Shown: positions 8,956 to 18,387, counted from the stretch's first letter. The stretch: DNA of 64,000 bases from Bacillota bacterium (GCA_023411715.1 JAEYOM010000112.1:1-64000), one strand, 5' to 3'. Made by a program: numbers and translations. The notes: generated from the sequence alone by a model not told the origin.

Positions 8956-10293
8956 ATGGAGCTGGAATTGACAACAGCATGGGAGATTTGTGAAACGTCA
9001 TTGAAATACAACCTGCATTCCTGGAGCACTCAGGGTGTGCTAAAGCCCAAGGTCATGATCGGGGCGGAAGGGATCTATTTCTGGGATGGCGAGGGAAAAC
9101 GCTATTACGATATGGCCTCCCAATTGGTAAATCTTAATATAGGTTACGGAAACAAAAAAGTGATCAAAGCAATACAGGATCAGGCTGAAAGGCTCGCCTA
9201 TTCGTCGCCGTCCTTTGCAATAGACGTCCGATCCCAACTGGCAAAGATGGTTGTTGAAACGGCGCCCGACAATATGGCAAAAGTATTTTTCACGCTTGCC
9301 GGAGCAGACGCCAACGAAAATGCCATTAAAATCGCAAAAATGGTTACAGGCAGGCAAAAAATATTTTCAAGATACCGCTCCTACCATGGGTCGACCTACG
9401 GTGCGGCCAATCTGACAGGAGAGCCAAGAAGATATGCCTGTGAACCGGGAATACCCGGTTTCGTAAAATTTTTTGATCCTTATGTTTATCGTTCGCCCAT
9501 CGCATTCAGGAATGAAGAAGAAGCGACCAAATACTATATCGGACTGTTAAGAGAGCAGGTCATTTATGAAGGCCGTCATTCGGTAGCGGCAATCGTGATG
9601 GAAAGCATCACCGGAAGCAATGGTGTCATTATTCCGCCGAAAGGATATATGCAGGGAGTCCGTAAGCTTTGTGACGAATTCGGCATCCTGATGATCTGCG
9701 ACGAAGTCATGACGGGATGGGGACGTACAGGCGAATGGTTTGCTATAGAGCATTTCGGTGTGAAGCCTGATATCATCACTTTTGCAAAAGGCATCACCTG
9801 CGGGTACGCACCTCTCGGAGGCGTAATAGTCAGCAAGGCAATAGCGGATCATTTCGAGAACAACTACCTGAGCTGTGGTCTTACCTACTCTGCCCATCCC
9901 CTGGGCTGCGCGGCCGGTATTGCAACTATTGAATATTACAGGGAAACGGGCCTGATCGCTCAGTCAAAGGAGCGGGGTCATCTACTCGGGAAATTGCTCG
10001 AGGATCTGAAACTAAAGCATCCGAGCATCGGAGATGTACGTTATATCGGTCTGTTCTCCGCCATTGAACTGGTCAGGGACAGAGAGACCAGGGAACCTCT
10101 CGTGGAATTCGGGCAGGACCCCGATGGCATTATGAAAAAAATCATAGGCATGCTGAGTGCAAAGGGCTTCTATACCTACTCGCATGAAAACTCCATTATC
10201 GTTGCCCCGCCGTTGATCATTACCGTTCAGGAATTGACAGACGCCATGGCGATTATGGATGAGGTACTATATGAAGTTGATAAAATGATCTGA
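8956..10293 (+). CDS. Class III aminotransferase, probable beta-alanine transaminase (PydD-like)
   Basis: 445 residues from the ATG at 8956, with GGGGTGA 8 nt upstream. It has a fold-type I PLP enzyme layout: glycine-rich phosphate loop region AGADANENAIK, Asp249 in ICDEVMTGWGRTG contacting the pyridine nitrogen, and Lys278 in TFAKGITCGYAPLGG as the Schiff-base lysine. This is the omega-aminotransferase class that includes beta-alanine:pyruvate and beta-alanine:2-oxoglutarate enzymes. Dihydropyrimidinase, a carbamoyl-amide hydrolase and a PreA-like reductase nearby make beta-alanine (from uracil) or beta-aminoisobutyrate (from thymine) the likely amino donor, yielding malonic semialdehyde. 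The Fe-alcohol dehydrogenase 34 nt downstream would use that product. Confidence 0.85.
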   Translation: MELELTTAWEICETSLKYNLHSWSTQGVLKPKVMIGAEGIYFWDGEGKRYYDMASQLVNLNIGYGNKKVIKAIQDQAERLAYSSPSFAIDVRSQLAKMVVETAPDNMAKVFFTLAGADANENAIKIAKMVTGRQKIFSRYRSYHGSTYGAANLTGEPRRYACEPGIPGFVKFFDPYVYRSPIAFRNEEEATKYYIGLLREQVIYEGRHSVAAIVMESITGSNGVIIPPKGYMQGVRKLCDEFGILMICDEVMTGWGRTGEWFAIEHFGVKPDIITFAKGITCGYAPLGGVIVSKAIADHFENNYLSCGLTYSAHPLGCAAGIATIEYYRETGLIAQSKERGHLLGKLLEDLKLKHPSIGDVRYIGLFSAIELVRDRETREPLVEFGQDPDGIMKKIIGMLSAKGFYTYSHENSIIVAPPLIITVQELTDAMAIMDEVLYEVDKMI

Positions 10294-10327
10294 TGATCCG
10301 CCGCTGGATCTCTTTACAGGAGGCAAT

Positions 10328-11467
10328 ATGACCTATAAATATTATATGCCGACCAGGATCATATCCGGTACGAATTGTGTCGCAAATAACAGTGAGCTGT
10401 TCAAAACGCTTGGGGAAAAGGCCCTGATAGTTACCGGCGCTAATTCGGCAAAGATGAACGGCTCCGAAAAGGATGTCATTTCTGCTTTGGAGTCCGAAGG
10501 CATTCCTTATGTGCTTTATGACAGAGTGGCAAGCAACCCTGCGGTTGCCTGTGCATATGAAGGCGCAAATTATGCTAGAGCCAACGGTGTGGACTTCGTC
10601 ATCTCCATCGGCGGCGGTTCGCCGATGGATACGGGCAAAGCCATAGCATTGCTGGCAGCCCAGGAAATCGACGAAAGCGACCTGTTTTCCGGGCACTATG
10701 AAAACAGGGTCTTGCCGATGGCCTTCGTACCAACGACAGCAGGGACAGGGTCCGAAGTGACCCAGTATTCCATATTGACCAACGACACGGCTCAGTCGAA
10801 AACGAGCATAACAACAGAGCTGTTGTTCCCTGACCTGGCTTTCCTTGATCCCAAGTATACGGTAACCCTATCGGTAAGGACAACGGTCAATACCGCAATG
10901 GATGCGTTATCGCATGCAATCGAAGGAATGCTGTCGGTAAAGGGTTCGTTCCTTTCAAATGCTCTGGCCGCCGAGAGTATCCGGATGATAATGGGCTGCG
11001 TGCCTGAGCTGATCGATGCTGTCGAGCGGTCAGGGAAATCGGCTGAAAAACCGGAGACCCTGATAACGCCAAGTACCAGGGAAAAGCTTTTGCAGGCTTC
11101 CCTTATGGCAGGAATGGTAATTGCACAGACCGGAACGACCGCAGTGCATGCGATGGGGTATTCCCTGACGTATTTCAAGGGTATAGACCATGGCAGAGCC
11201 AACGGCCTACTGTTGGCCGGGTATATGAGGCTGGTGGAGAAGGCGCAGCCGGAGCTTGCAGCGAGGATACTAGGTGTGATCGGCCTTTCAAGTGTAAACA
11301 GGTTCAGGGAATTTACAGATTTACTATTCGGCGAAAAAGAAAATATATGCGAAGAAGATTTCAAAAAATACAGCGGGATGGCTGTTAAGACCAAAAACAT
11401 GGCGAACTGCATTGTCAGGCCGACGGAGAATGACCTAACCGCCATATTTCTGGAAGCCTTCACCTGA
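10328..11467 (+). CDS. Iron-containing alcohol dehydrogenase, probable malonic semialdehyde reductase
   Basis: 379 residues; ATG behind AGGAGG. The signatures GGGSPMDTGKA, TTAGTGSEVTQ, DALSHAIEGM and HAMGYSLTYFKGIDHGRANG define the iron-dependent alcohol dehydrogenase family, with the metal held by Asp and three His. It is only distantly similar to the enzyme at 4420. It follows the aminotransferase by 34 nt and precedes a terminator, so the two form one unit. Known extended reductive pyrimidine pathways finish with transamination of beta-alanine and reduction of malonic semialdehyde to 3-hydroxypropionate. This enzyme is positioned to do the reduction (inference from context, not from sequence alone). 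Confidence 0.85.
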   Translation: MTYKYYMPTRIISGTNCVANNSELFKTLGEKALIVTGANSAKMNGSEKDVISALESEGIPYVLYDRVASNPAVACAYEGANYARANGVDFVISIGGGSPMDTGKAIALLAAQEIDESDLFSGHYENRVLPMAFVPTTAGTGSEVTQYSILTNDTAQSKTSITTELLFPDLAFLDPKYTVTLSVRTTVNTAMDALSHAIEGMLSVKGSFLSNALAAESIRMIMGCVPELIDAVERSGKSAEKPETLITPSTREKLLQASLMAGMVIAQTGTTAVHAMGYSLTYFKGIDHGRANGLLLAGYMRLVEKAQPELAARILGVIGLSSVNRFREFTDLLFGEKENICEEDFKKYSGMAVKTKNMANCIVRPTENDLTAIFLEAFT

Positions 11468-11527
11468 ATTATTAAATGTCCTGATGATTTGTACAATACT
11501 TTTTTCGATTTTCTTACGATGGCGTAA

Positions 11528-11551
11528 GGCGTAAAGCTTTGCGCCGTTTTT
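11528..11551 (+). terminator. Intrinsic terminator after the aminotransferase/dehydrogenase pair
   Basis: GGCGTAA (11528-11534) pairs with TTGCGCC (11539-11545) around a short loop and is followed by GTTTTT. It separates the two enzyme genes from the transporter genes, so partial read-through or a second promoter would be needed. Confidence 0.75.
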
Positions 11552-11573
11552 ATTTGGGATCAAGGAGGAGCGT

Positions 11574-12407
11574 ATGGCTATGATTGAAAGTATCCGAAAA
11601 GAATACCCCGGAGAGGAATATTTAGTATCGAATGAAACCGATGCAGAGATTAGAATTGACAACCTGTGGATTAAATTCCCTGATAAAGACGGAGGAAAAG
11701 CGATTACTGCGCTTCAAAACATAAACCTGGAAATCAAGCAGGGTGAGTTCATATCCCTGGTCGGCCCCTCGGGTTGCGGAAAAACCACTCTGCTGCGTGC
11801 GATAGCAGACCTTCAGAAACCAAGCTCGGGAAGCATATCTGTCAGGGGAAAAACTCCGAGAGAGATCAGGCTTCAGAAGAAATACGGCATCGTATTTCAG
11901 AATCCCGTCCTGTACGAGTGGAGGACGGTAAGAAGAAATGTATGCATGCCCATGGAACTGATGGGGCTGCCCAAGAAATACAGGACGGCGCGTGTTACCG
12001 AAATGCTGGAATTGGTCGGACTATATGCCTTCGGAAAGAAATACCAGCATGAACTCAGCGGAGGCATGCAGCAAAGAGTTGGGATCGCAAGAGCGCTGGC
12101 TATCAAACCGGAGATACTACTTATGGATGAGCCTTTCTCCGCCCTGGATGAATTCACAAAGGAAAAGCTGCATGAGGATCTGCTGCGGATATGGAGCAAA
12201 ACCAATAAGACTATTCTCTTTGTGACCCATAACATACAGGAAGCCGTATTTCTATCCGACAGGGTCATAGTTATGTCACCGCACCCGGGGAGGATTTCGG
12301 CCATTGTGGATATTGACATTCCAAGGCCGAGAACATTGGCATTGAAGGATTCCGCCGAATTCAACGCATTGGTCTCAAAGGTTAGGAACAGCTTCGAGGG
12401 GGTATGA
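11574..12407 (+). CDS. ABC transporter ATP-binding protein (NrtD/SsuB/TauB type)
   Basis: 277 residues; ATG behind CAAGGAGGAG. Walker A is GPSGCGKTTLL, the Q-loop is VFQNPVLYEW, the signature is LSGGMQQRVGIARAL and Walker B is ILLMDEPFSALDE, with a switch His in VTHNIQEAV. This subfamily powers importers for nitrate, sulfonates, taurine, thiamine precursors or pyrimidine-like compounds. Its stop overlaps the start of the first permease (ATGA at 12404-12407), showing translational coupling. In this locus it most likely energises uptake of a pyrimidine or dihydropyrimidine. Confidence 0.9.
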   Translation: MAMIESIRKEYPGEEYLVSNETDAEIRIDNLWIKFPDKDGGKAITALQNINLEIKQGEFISLVGPSGCGKTTLLRAIADLQKPSSGSISVRGKTPREIRLQKKYGIVFQNPVLYEWRTVRRNVCMPMELMGLPKKYRTARVTEMLELVGLYAFGKKYQHELSGGMQQRVGIARALAIKPEILLMDEPFSALDEFTKEKLHEDLLRIWSKTNKTILFVTHNIQEAVFLSDRVIVMSPHPGRISAIVDIDIPRPRTLALKDSAEFNALVSKVRNSFEGV

Positions 12408-13225
12408 GCGTGAAGAAAATAAGGAAAGCTCTTGCCTCGAAACAGATGGTAACGGTGGTCTGGGTGATCGGTCTGATCATCGTCTGGGAGATACTTGCGA
12501 CTATAATCGCGAATACCAAGCGTACACCGGAAAATGTTCTTCCGCACCTGCACCAAATCGTCGGGTCTATTTTCAGCAGTAATTTGGTAAATAACAATCA
12601 AACTGCGCTGCAGATCGTTCTGAGCAATGCTGGGATAACGCTGCTGAGAGCCGGCATCGGCTTTTTGATCGGCACTGCGGCAGGATATCTGTTGGCTCTT
12701 ATTATGAACCTGTTTTCATGGGCGGAGAAAATCATTTTTCCGTACCTCATGATCATTCAAATGATTCCGATATTGGGCATGGCCCCCATTGTGCTGGCCA
12801 TGACGAAGGACATAAACAAAAGCCGGGTCATGATCGCCGCTGTACTGACCTTTTACCCTGTTGCTACAAATACACTGGCTGGATTTAAATCCATCATGCG
12901 GGAAAAACATGAATTGATGTATTCCCTGGCGGCTAAAAAAACTGATGTGTACAAAAAATTGCTGATACCGGCAAGCATGCCGTATTTCTTTACAGGCCTC
13001 AAGATATCGGCGCCCATGGCAATTACGGCTTCCATACTGGTCGATACGCTGCAGGGCGGCGGCGGACTCGGAACAATGCTCTCACAGTCGCTGAAACATG
13101 CCATGACCATATACGTATTCTGGCAGATCGTATTCCTGAGCGCGGCCGTCGGGATAGCAAGCTATTACCTGATGACGGTCGTAGAAAAATTAGTTTCGCC
13201 TTATAAGCGGATACATGATAAGTAG
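12404..13225 (+). CDS. ABC transporter permease (SsuC/TauC type) 1
   Basis: 273 residues with six membrane helices. The EAA loop that docks to the ATPase is visible as LMYSLAAKKTDVYKKLLIPASMP (about residues 167-189). It overlaps the ATPase gene by 4 nt. Together with the next gene it would form a heterodimeric membrane channel, since both are complete and differ in sequence. Confidence 0.88.
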   Translation: MSVKKIRKALASKQMVTVVWVIGLIIVWEILATIIANTKRTPENVLPHLHQIVGSIFSSNLVNNNQTALQIVLSNAGITLLRAGIGFLIGTAAGYLLALIMNLFSWAEKIIFPYLMIIQMIPILGMAPIVLAMTKDINKSRVMIAAVLTFYPVATNTLAGFKSIMREKHELMYSLAAKKTDVYKKLLIPASMPYFFTGLKISAPMAITASILVDTLQGGGGLGTMLSQSLKHAMTIYVFWQIVFLSAAVGIASYYLMTVVEKLVSPYKRIHDK

Positions 13226-13233
13226 GTGAGCAA

Positions 13234-14046
13234 ATGCAGAAACAAAAATTGCAAAACAAGCTGAACAAGGAAAATGTGACTGCCATCCTCTACCCGGTCT
13301 TATTCGGCGTTTTGATAGTGCTGCTGTGGCAGACGCAGGTACTGCACAGGATATTGGGAACGGACACGTTCACACTGCCTCTGCCTGGAAGGATACTAAG
13401 CATTATAGGACACAATTCGGCAACCATATTGAAAAATGTCCAGGCTACGTTGATCGTAGCACTGGGCGGGCTTATCGCCGGCTCTCTTTTAGGATACCTG
13501 CTCGGCATTATATCCACAGCGTTTCCCAAATGGGGCGCGGGTGGACTGACAATAGTATCTGCATTCAATGCCATACCGATCATAGCTATTGCGCCGATAC
13601 TGAACAACCTTACCAAGGATTTCAGCAAAGACGCCAATATCAGGAGTATGGTGGCAAAGATGCTCGTTGTTACGATCACCTGTACCGTAGCCATGAGTAT
13701 TAACGCTTTCCGGGGTTTGACCGAGCTGAAGCCATACTCGCTGGATCTGATGGAGTCATATGCCGCAAGCAAGCTTGCAATTTTTTTCAAACTCAGGGTC
13801 CCCAACAGCGTACCCTATATCTTTACCGCGCTAAGGGTCAGCGTCCCGGCTTGCGTCATCAGCGCGCTGGTCAGCGAGTATTTTGCGGAATATATAATCG
13901 GAGTCGGCCGCCAGATCCGGGAGAACATAGTACTGGCGCAATATGCGACGGCATGGGCGTACATCCTTGTCGCCTGTGCGATAGGCATCATCATGTATCT
14001 TATCCTTTTATCGGCGGAGGGTATCTTGTTGAAAGGCCGGCGCTAA
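13234..14046 (+). CDS. ABC transporter permease (SsuC/TauC type) 2
   Basis: 270 residues, ATG behind AGGTGAG, 8 nt after the first permease. Six membrane helices. The EAA loop is DLMESYAASKLAIFFKLRVPNSVP (about 170-193). It is the second half-channel of the importer. Two different permease genes per ATPase are less common than a homodimer in this subfamily. Confidence 0.88.
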   Translation: MQKQKLQNKLNKENVTAILYPVLFGVLIVLLWQTQVLHRILGTDTFTLPLPGRILSIIGHNSATILKNVQATLIVALGGLIAGSLLGYLLGIISTAFPKWGAGGLTIVSAFNAIPIIAIAPILNNLTKDFSKDANIRSMVAKMLVVTITCTVAMSINAFRGLTELKPYSLDLMESYAASKLAIFFKLRVPNSVPYIFTALRVSVPACVISALVSEYFAEYIIGVGRQIRENIVLAQYATAWAYILVACAIGIIMYLILLSAEGILLKGRR

Positions 14047-14124
14047 GTGCTTTCCAGTACTGGACGTTGGAACTCAACCTTATATAAACAAAACATTTTT
14101 CTTAAAGAAAGTGAGGGACTCATT

Positions 14125-15324
14125 ATGAAAAAGATTATTAAAAGCATGCTGCCCAGGATCAGCGCATTCCTTTTAGCGTGCGCTGTGGCGGCAACTATGA
14201 CAGGCTGCGGAAATACTTCCGCAAGTGAACCGGCAGCAACTGCGGCAGCGGAGGTGTCGGCGGCGACTGCAGCTTCGACTGCCGCAGAGGCATCGACAGC
14301 AACATCAACGGAAAGCTCCGGACCATATTATGACAAAAATGCCACGGCGGAAAGCGTTGTCAAGGATGCCGCAGGCAAGGGTAAGGTCGGTAACTGGGGA
14401 CTCGGTAACGAGTATGAGGTGAAGGCTCTTTTGACAAAGTACGGACAGCCTACGGACTACCTGAGCCAGGCCTTTGATATGGATGGCTTTGACGACGACT
14501 CCATCCTGTTGGCGTCCGCAATGACCTACAACGAACTGGGCTTGGTAAAAAACAGCTATCAGGGCGGTTACGGCTATGGAGACAAGGTAAAATACATAGA
14601 CATGAACGATGAAGGCGTCGCGATGCTGGAAGACAATATCTTCACGACAAAGGCATTTGCCAAGACAAACCCCAACACGGTCAAGGCATTCCTTTACGCG
14701 TCGATGAAAGGCTGGGAATATGCCTGCAAGCATCCCGACGAAGCCGCCCAGATCGTTTTTAAATACGGTTCTTCCGTATCCAGCGAGCATCAGGCGTATA
14801 TGGCTTCCGAGGTAAAGAAGCTCGTTGAAACAGATACAAAGGGCAACACCGTAACGAACTATGGAAATATGGATAATGCTGCAATGCAGCAGACGCTCGA
14901 TCTTGCCAAAAAGTACATCAAGCTGGAGGATTCAGCAGCGGCAGAAAAGCTGCAGGCTCTAACTCTCGATGACATAAGGGATGCCTCCTACCTTGACGAA
15001 GCAATGAAATCCGGCGGAAAACCCGGAACTCCCGAAAAAAAGGACGTTAAAATTCAACTCAAGTGGTTGCCGCAGGCTCAGTTCATGGGGTACTACGCAG
15101 CGCTCGACAAGGGGTATTACACTGAAGCCGGCTTGAATGTTACGATAACACCCGGCGGCGGAGATATCAGCGAAACCACTGCCGTAAATTCAGGACAGGT
15201 TGACTTCGGCGTCACATGGGTGTCAAACCTGATAGCGGCAAACGCCGGCGGGATGGACCTGGTTGAGGTGTCCCAGGTTTATCAGAGATCCGGCCTGGTA
15301 CTTGTCTACAAAATCAATAAATAG
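14125..15324 (+). CDS. NMT1/THI5-like ABC substrate-binding lipoprotein, circularly permuted
   Basis: 399 residues from the ATG at 14125 (GTGAGGGA upstream; the longer open frame from 14047 is not coding). A lipoprotein signal ends in the lipobox MTGC. A low-complexity Ala/Thr/Ser linker follows, residues about 32-68. The next part begins GKVGNWGLGNEYEVKALL and carries what is normally the middle and C-terminal half of this family. Only after residue about 300 comes the segment that normally begins the mature protein (VKIQLKWLPQAQFMGYYAAL...LVEVSQVYQRSGLVLVYK), and the gene then stops. The order of the two blocks is thus swapped. The binding pocket could still form because the ends are close in this fold. 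It delivers substrate, presumably a pyrimidine, to the permeases above. Confidence 0.85.
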   Translation: MKKIIKSMLPRISAFLLACAVAATMTGCGNTSASEPAATAAAEVSAATAASTAAEASTATSTESSGPYYDKNATAESVVKDAAGKGKVGNWGLGNEYEVKALLTKYGQPTDYLSQAFDMDGFDDDSILLASAMTYNELGLVKNSYQGGYGYGDKVKYIDMNDEGVAMLEDNIFTTKAFAKTNPNTVKAFLYASMKGWEYACKHPDEAAQIVFKYGSSVSSEHQAYMASEVKKLVETDTKGNTVTNYGNMDNAAMQQTLDLAKKYIKLEDSAAAEKLQALTLDDIRDASYLDEAMKSGGKPGTPEKKDVKIQLKWLPQAQFMGYYAALDKGYYTEAGLNVTITPGGGDISETTAVNSGQVDFGVTWVSNLIAANAGGMDLVEVSQVYQRSGLVLVYKINK

Positions 15325-15401
15325 TGCGTGATTTTATGCATGGGTCAATGCGGGTGAGCGAAAGCACACCTGCAAACACTCCATAAAAGGAGGCTTGAGA
15401 A

Positions 15402-16769
15402 ATGGATCTGCTGATCAAAAACGGAACGATAGTGACTGCAAAAGAAAGTTTTAAAGCGGATATAGCTGTAGATAACGGAAAAATCGCATGCATTGGAATG
15501 GACCTTTCCATGGAAGCTCAAAAAACCGTCGACGCAGAAGGCAAGCTCATACTGCCGGGCGCAATAGACGCACATACGCATTTGGCAATGCCATTTGGCG
15601 GAACGATCTCGGCAGACAGTTACCTTGCGGGAACACGAGCGGCTGCCTGCGGAGGAGTGACCACGGTATTCGATTATCCAATGCAGAGAAAAGGCAAGGG
15701 AATTCTTGAAACCGTTGAGCAGAGGAGAGCGTTATGCGACCCGGAAGCCTGCGTAGATTATGCTTTTCACTGCTGCATCACAGACCTTAACGGAGGAGCG
15801 CTGCTGGATGAATTTGCAGACGCGGTAGCCTACGGCGTTACAAGCTTTAAATGCTTCCTCGTTTATAAAAAAGAAGGCATGATGGTAGATGACGCAACAT
15901 TGGTGAAGGTATTGCTGAAGTCCAAGGAAACAGGCGCGATTACCAACATACATGCGGAAAACCCAGACCTGATCGATCATAATATTGAAAAATTCCTTAA
16001 AGAAGGAAAGACATCGGCATGGTACCATTACCTTAGCAGGCCTGAATTCGTAGAGGCGGAGGCTGATAAAAGAGCAGTCCACTGGGCAGCGTCGGTCGAC
16101 GCGCCTCTATACCTGGTCCATATGGCTGACAAGGAAGGTCTGGAGGCTGCAATTGCGGCTAAATCAGCAGGCCACAGGATCTATATAGAGACATGCCCGC
16201 AGTATCTGGAGTTTACCTGCGATGTTTACAAAAGAGAGGACGGCAGGAATTTCGTGTGTTCGCCGCCGATGAAGGGCCAGGAGAGCAGAGACGCCCTATG
16301 GGCGGCAATTAAAGCCGGCGCTGTCGATACGGTTGCGACAGATCATTGTCCTTTCCAAAGTTACGAAAAAGACTGGGGCAAGGATGATTTCACAAAGATC
16401 CCCAATGGATGTGCAGGAGTGGAGAACCTGTACCCCTACATGCTTTCGGCGGCAAATGAAGGGATAATATCTTTCAACCGGGCTGTGGAATTATGCTCCG
16501 CCAATCCTGCAAAAATCTTCGGCTGCGCGCAGAAAGGCTCGCTCATGCCTGGTAAGGACGCAGATATTGTGGTTTATGATCCTGACAAGTACTTAACCAT
16601 CTCGGTAAAAAACATGCATTCGGACTATGACCACACGATTTGGGAAGGTAGAAAGGTCCACGGATACCCTATCCAAACCTATGTCCGCGGGAGATTGGTA
16701 TATGACAATGGCCGTTTCGTGGGCGAACCGGGATATGGGCAGTTCATAAAGCGTGAGCCCAATAATTAA
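15402..16769 (+). CDS. Dihydropyrimidinase / D-hydantoinase family cyclic amidohydrolase
   Basis: 455 residues; ATG behind AAAGGAGG. The binuclear metal site is complete: His58 and His60 (DAHTHL), carboxylated Lys150 (TSFKCF), His184 (NIHAEN), His240 (LVHMAD) and Asp314 (ATDHCP). Tyr155, which stabilises the transition state in hydantoinases, is also present. The enzyme opens dihydrouracil or dihydrothymine to N-carbamoyl-beta-amino acids; 5-substituted hydantoins are also possible. Allantoinase is less likely because a PreA-like reductase follows 31 nt downstream and no ureidoglycine genes are present. Confidence 0.88.
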   Translation: MDLLIKNGTIVTAKESFKADIAVDNGKIACIGMDLSMEAQKTVDAEGKLILPGAIDAHTHLAMPFGGTISADSYLAGTRAAACGGVTTVFDYPMQRKGKGILETVEQRRALCDPEACVDYAFHCCITDLNGGALLDEFADAVAYGVTSFKCFLVYKKEGMMVDDATLVKVLLKSKETGAITNIHAENPDLIDHNIEKFLKEGKTSAWYHYLSRPEFVEAEADKRAVHWAASVDAPLYLVHMADKEGLEAAIAAKSAGHRIYIETCPQYLEFTCDVYKREDGRNFVCSPPMKGQESRDALWAAIKAGAVDTVATDHCPFQSYEKDWGKDDFTKIPNGCAGVENLYPYMLSAANEGIISFNRAVELCSANPAKIFGCAQKGSLMPGKDADIVVYDPDKYLTISVKNMHSDYDHTIWEGRKVHGYPIQTYVRGRLVYDNGRFVGEPGYGQFIKREPNN

Positions 16770-16800
16770 GGCTGAATCAAAAATGTTTGGAGAGATTGCC

Positions 16801-18315
16801 ATGAGCAATTCATTATACAAGGATATAACGCTTACGAAAGAAACAGGAGGCTGCCTGCTTTGCAACAATGCTCCCTGCAGAAAAGCCTGTCCTCACGGGG
16901 TCGAGTCGGATACCATCATCCGCTCCCTTCGCTTTGAAAATACAGACGGCGCCCTGAACAGACTCCCCAATCCTTTGCCCTGCAAGCATTGCGAGACTAA
17001 AGACTGCATGTCGGCATGCGTGAAAAGAAAAATTGATGGACCAGTATCCATAGATAATATTTTAGTTATGCTATCCTCCTTTGAAAAGGTACATCCGGCA
17101 GATGTGGATCTGTCTGTAGATTTTTGCGGTATGCACTGCGAAAATCCGTTTTTTCTTTCATCCTCTGTTGTAGGAAGTAATTATGAAATGGTGGCAAAGG
17201 CATTCAGACTGGGATGGTCGGGCGTTGTTTTCAAAACAGTCGGGGCATTTGTGCCAAATGAGGTATCTCCAAGATTTGACGACATTCAAAAGGAAGCCGT
17301 GCCATTTTTAGGCTTCAAAAATATTGAACAGATTTCCGAGCACACTTTGGAGGAGAATCTTCATTATATCCGCCAGCTAAAAAGGGACTTCCCCGAAAAA
17401 ATCATCGTGGCATCGATCATGGGGCGGAACGGGGATGAATGGACAAACCTGTCAAGACTATTTACTGAGGCCGGGGCAGACATCATCGAGTGCAATTTCT
17501 CCTGTCCGCATATGGCTGCCGATGGCCTGGGCTCCGACGTAGGGCAGAATCCGGAGCTGGTTTCAGCTTACGTAAGGGCTGTGAGAAAAGGTACGCATCT
17601 CCCTGTTCTGGCAAAAATGACCCCTAACCTTGGAAATATGGAGATACCCGCGATAGCGGCAATGGAAGCAGGCGCTACCGGAATTGCCGCAATCAATACT
17701 ATAAAGAGTATAATGAACGTGAATCTGGATACCTTCGCTTCAGGGCCTGACGTACAAGGTAAAACAAGCGTTGGCGGATATTCGGGCAAAGCGGTGAAGC
17801 CGATCGCTCTCCACTTTATCCAGGCAATGAAGAAAAATGAAAAGCTCAAGGGCGTCCCGGTAAGCGGAATGGGCGGAATTGAAACATGGCGGGATGCTGC
17901 GGAGTTTCTTGCGCTGGGCTGTGAAAACATACAGGTGACCACCTCGGTTATGCAATACGGTTACAGAGTGATCGAAGACATGGTAGAAGGAATGAAATCA
18001 TACCTGGGTTCTCATGGATATAAAAGCGTTTCGGAAATCGTCGGGAAGGCGCTGCCTCAGATCATCCCGGCGGATGATCTGGACAGGAACAGTATTTGTT
18101 ATCCCAAATTCGACAGAAGCAAATGCCTCGGCTGCGGACGCTGCTGCATCTCCTGCTATGACGGAGGACACCAGGCTTTGAAACAGGATGAAGAGACGGG
18201 CCAGCCGATAATGGATGCCGGTAAATGCGTCGGCTGCCATCTTTGCATAGCCGTATGCCCTGCCAGGGCCATAACTTCAGGTATCAGGGTACAGAAAACA
18301 AAGAAACTCAGATAA
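16801..18315 (+). CDS. Dihydropyrimidine dehydrogenase-like Fe-S flavoprotein lacking FAD/NAD(P)H domains
   Basis: 504 residues from ATG 16801 (GGAGAG 6 nt upstream; the frame extends to 16753 without a ribosome site). Domain 1 (residues 10-90) has Cys18/21/26/30 and Cys61/64/69/73 and resembles the N-terminal Fe-S domain of DPD/PreT, including the GPVSI segment. Domain 2 (about 105-410) is the FMN-binding DHOD-like barrel of PreA (ECNFSCPH, AKMTPN, AINTIK, GMGGI). Domain 3 (about 440-490) has two ferredoxin-type clusters (CLGCGRCC..C, CVGCHLC..CP). The FAD and NAD(P)H domains that lie between 1 and 2 in full DPD, or in PreT, are absent here and not encoded nearby. Reduced ferredoxin is therefore a likely donor. 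The residue at the catalytic-Cys position of DPD appears to be Val (SDVGQNPEL), so the substrate is not certain. Confidence 0.82.
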   Translation: MSNSLYKDITLTKETGGCLLCNNAPCRKACPHGVESDTIIRSLRFENTDGALNRLPNPLPCKHCETKDCMSACVKRKIDGPVSIDNILVMLSSFEKVHPADVDLSVDFCGMHCENPFFLSSSVVGSNYEMVAKAFRLGWSGVVFKTVGAFVPNEVSPRFDDIQKEAVPFLGFKNIEQISEHTLEENLHYIRQLKRDFPEKIIVASIMGRNGDEWTNLSRLFTEAGADIIECNFSCPHMAADGLGSDVGQNPELVSAYVRAVRKGTHLPVLAKMTPNLGNMEIPAIAAMEAGATGIAAINTIKSIMNVNLDTFASGPDVQGKTSVGGYSGKAVKPIALHFIQAMKKNEKLKGVPVSGMGGIETWRDAAEFLALGCENIQVTTSVMQYGYRVIEDMVEGMKSYLGSHGYKSVSEIVGKALPQIIPADDLDRNSICYPKFDRSKCLGCGRCCISCYDGGHQALKQDEETGQPIMDAGKCVGCHLCIAVCPARAITSGIRVQKTKKLR

Positions 18316-18387
18316 TAGATAACATACATCTGTTGAGCTTGAAGAAAAAATAGACGTCTCAACGATAAAATCAAGGAGGGTGATAGT

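Noticed and set aside
15402..16769. Allantoinase and purine (allantoin) pathway
   Set aside because: No other allantoin genes are seen and a PreA-like pyrimidine reductase sits in the same operon; dihydropyrimidinase fits better.
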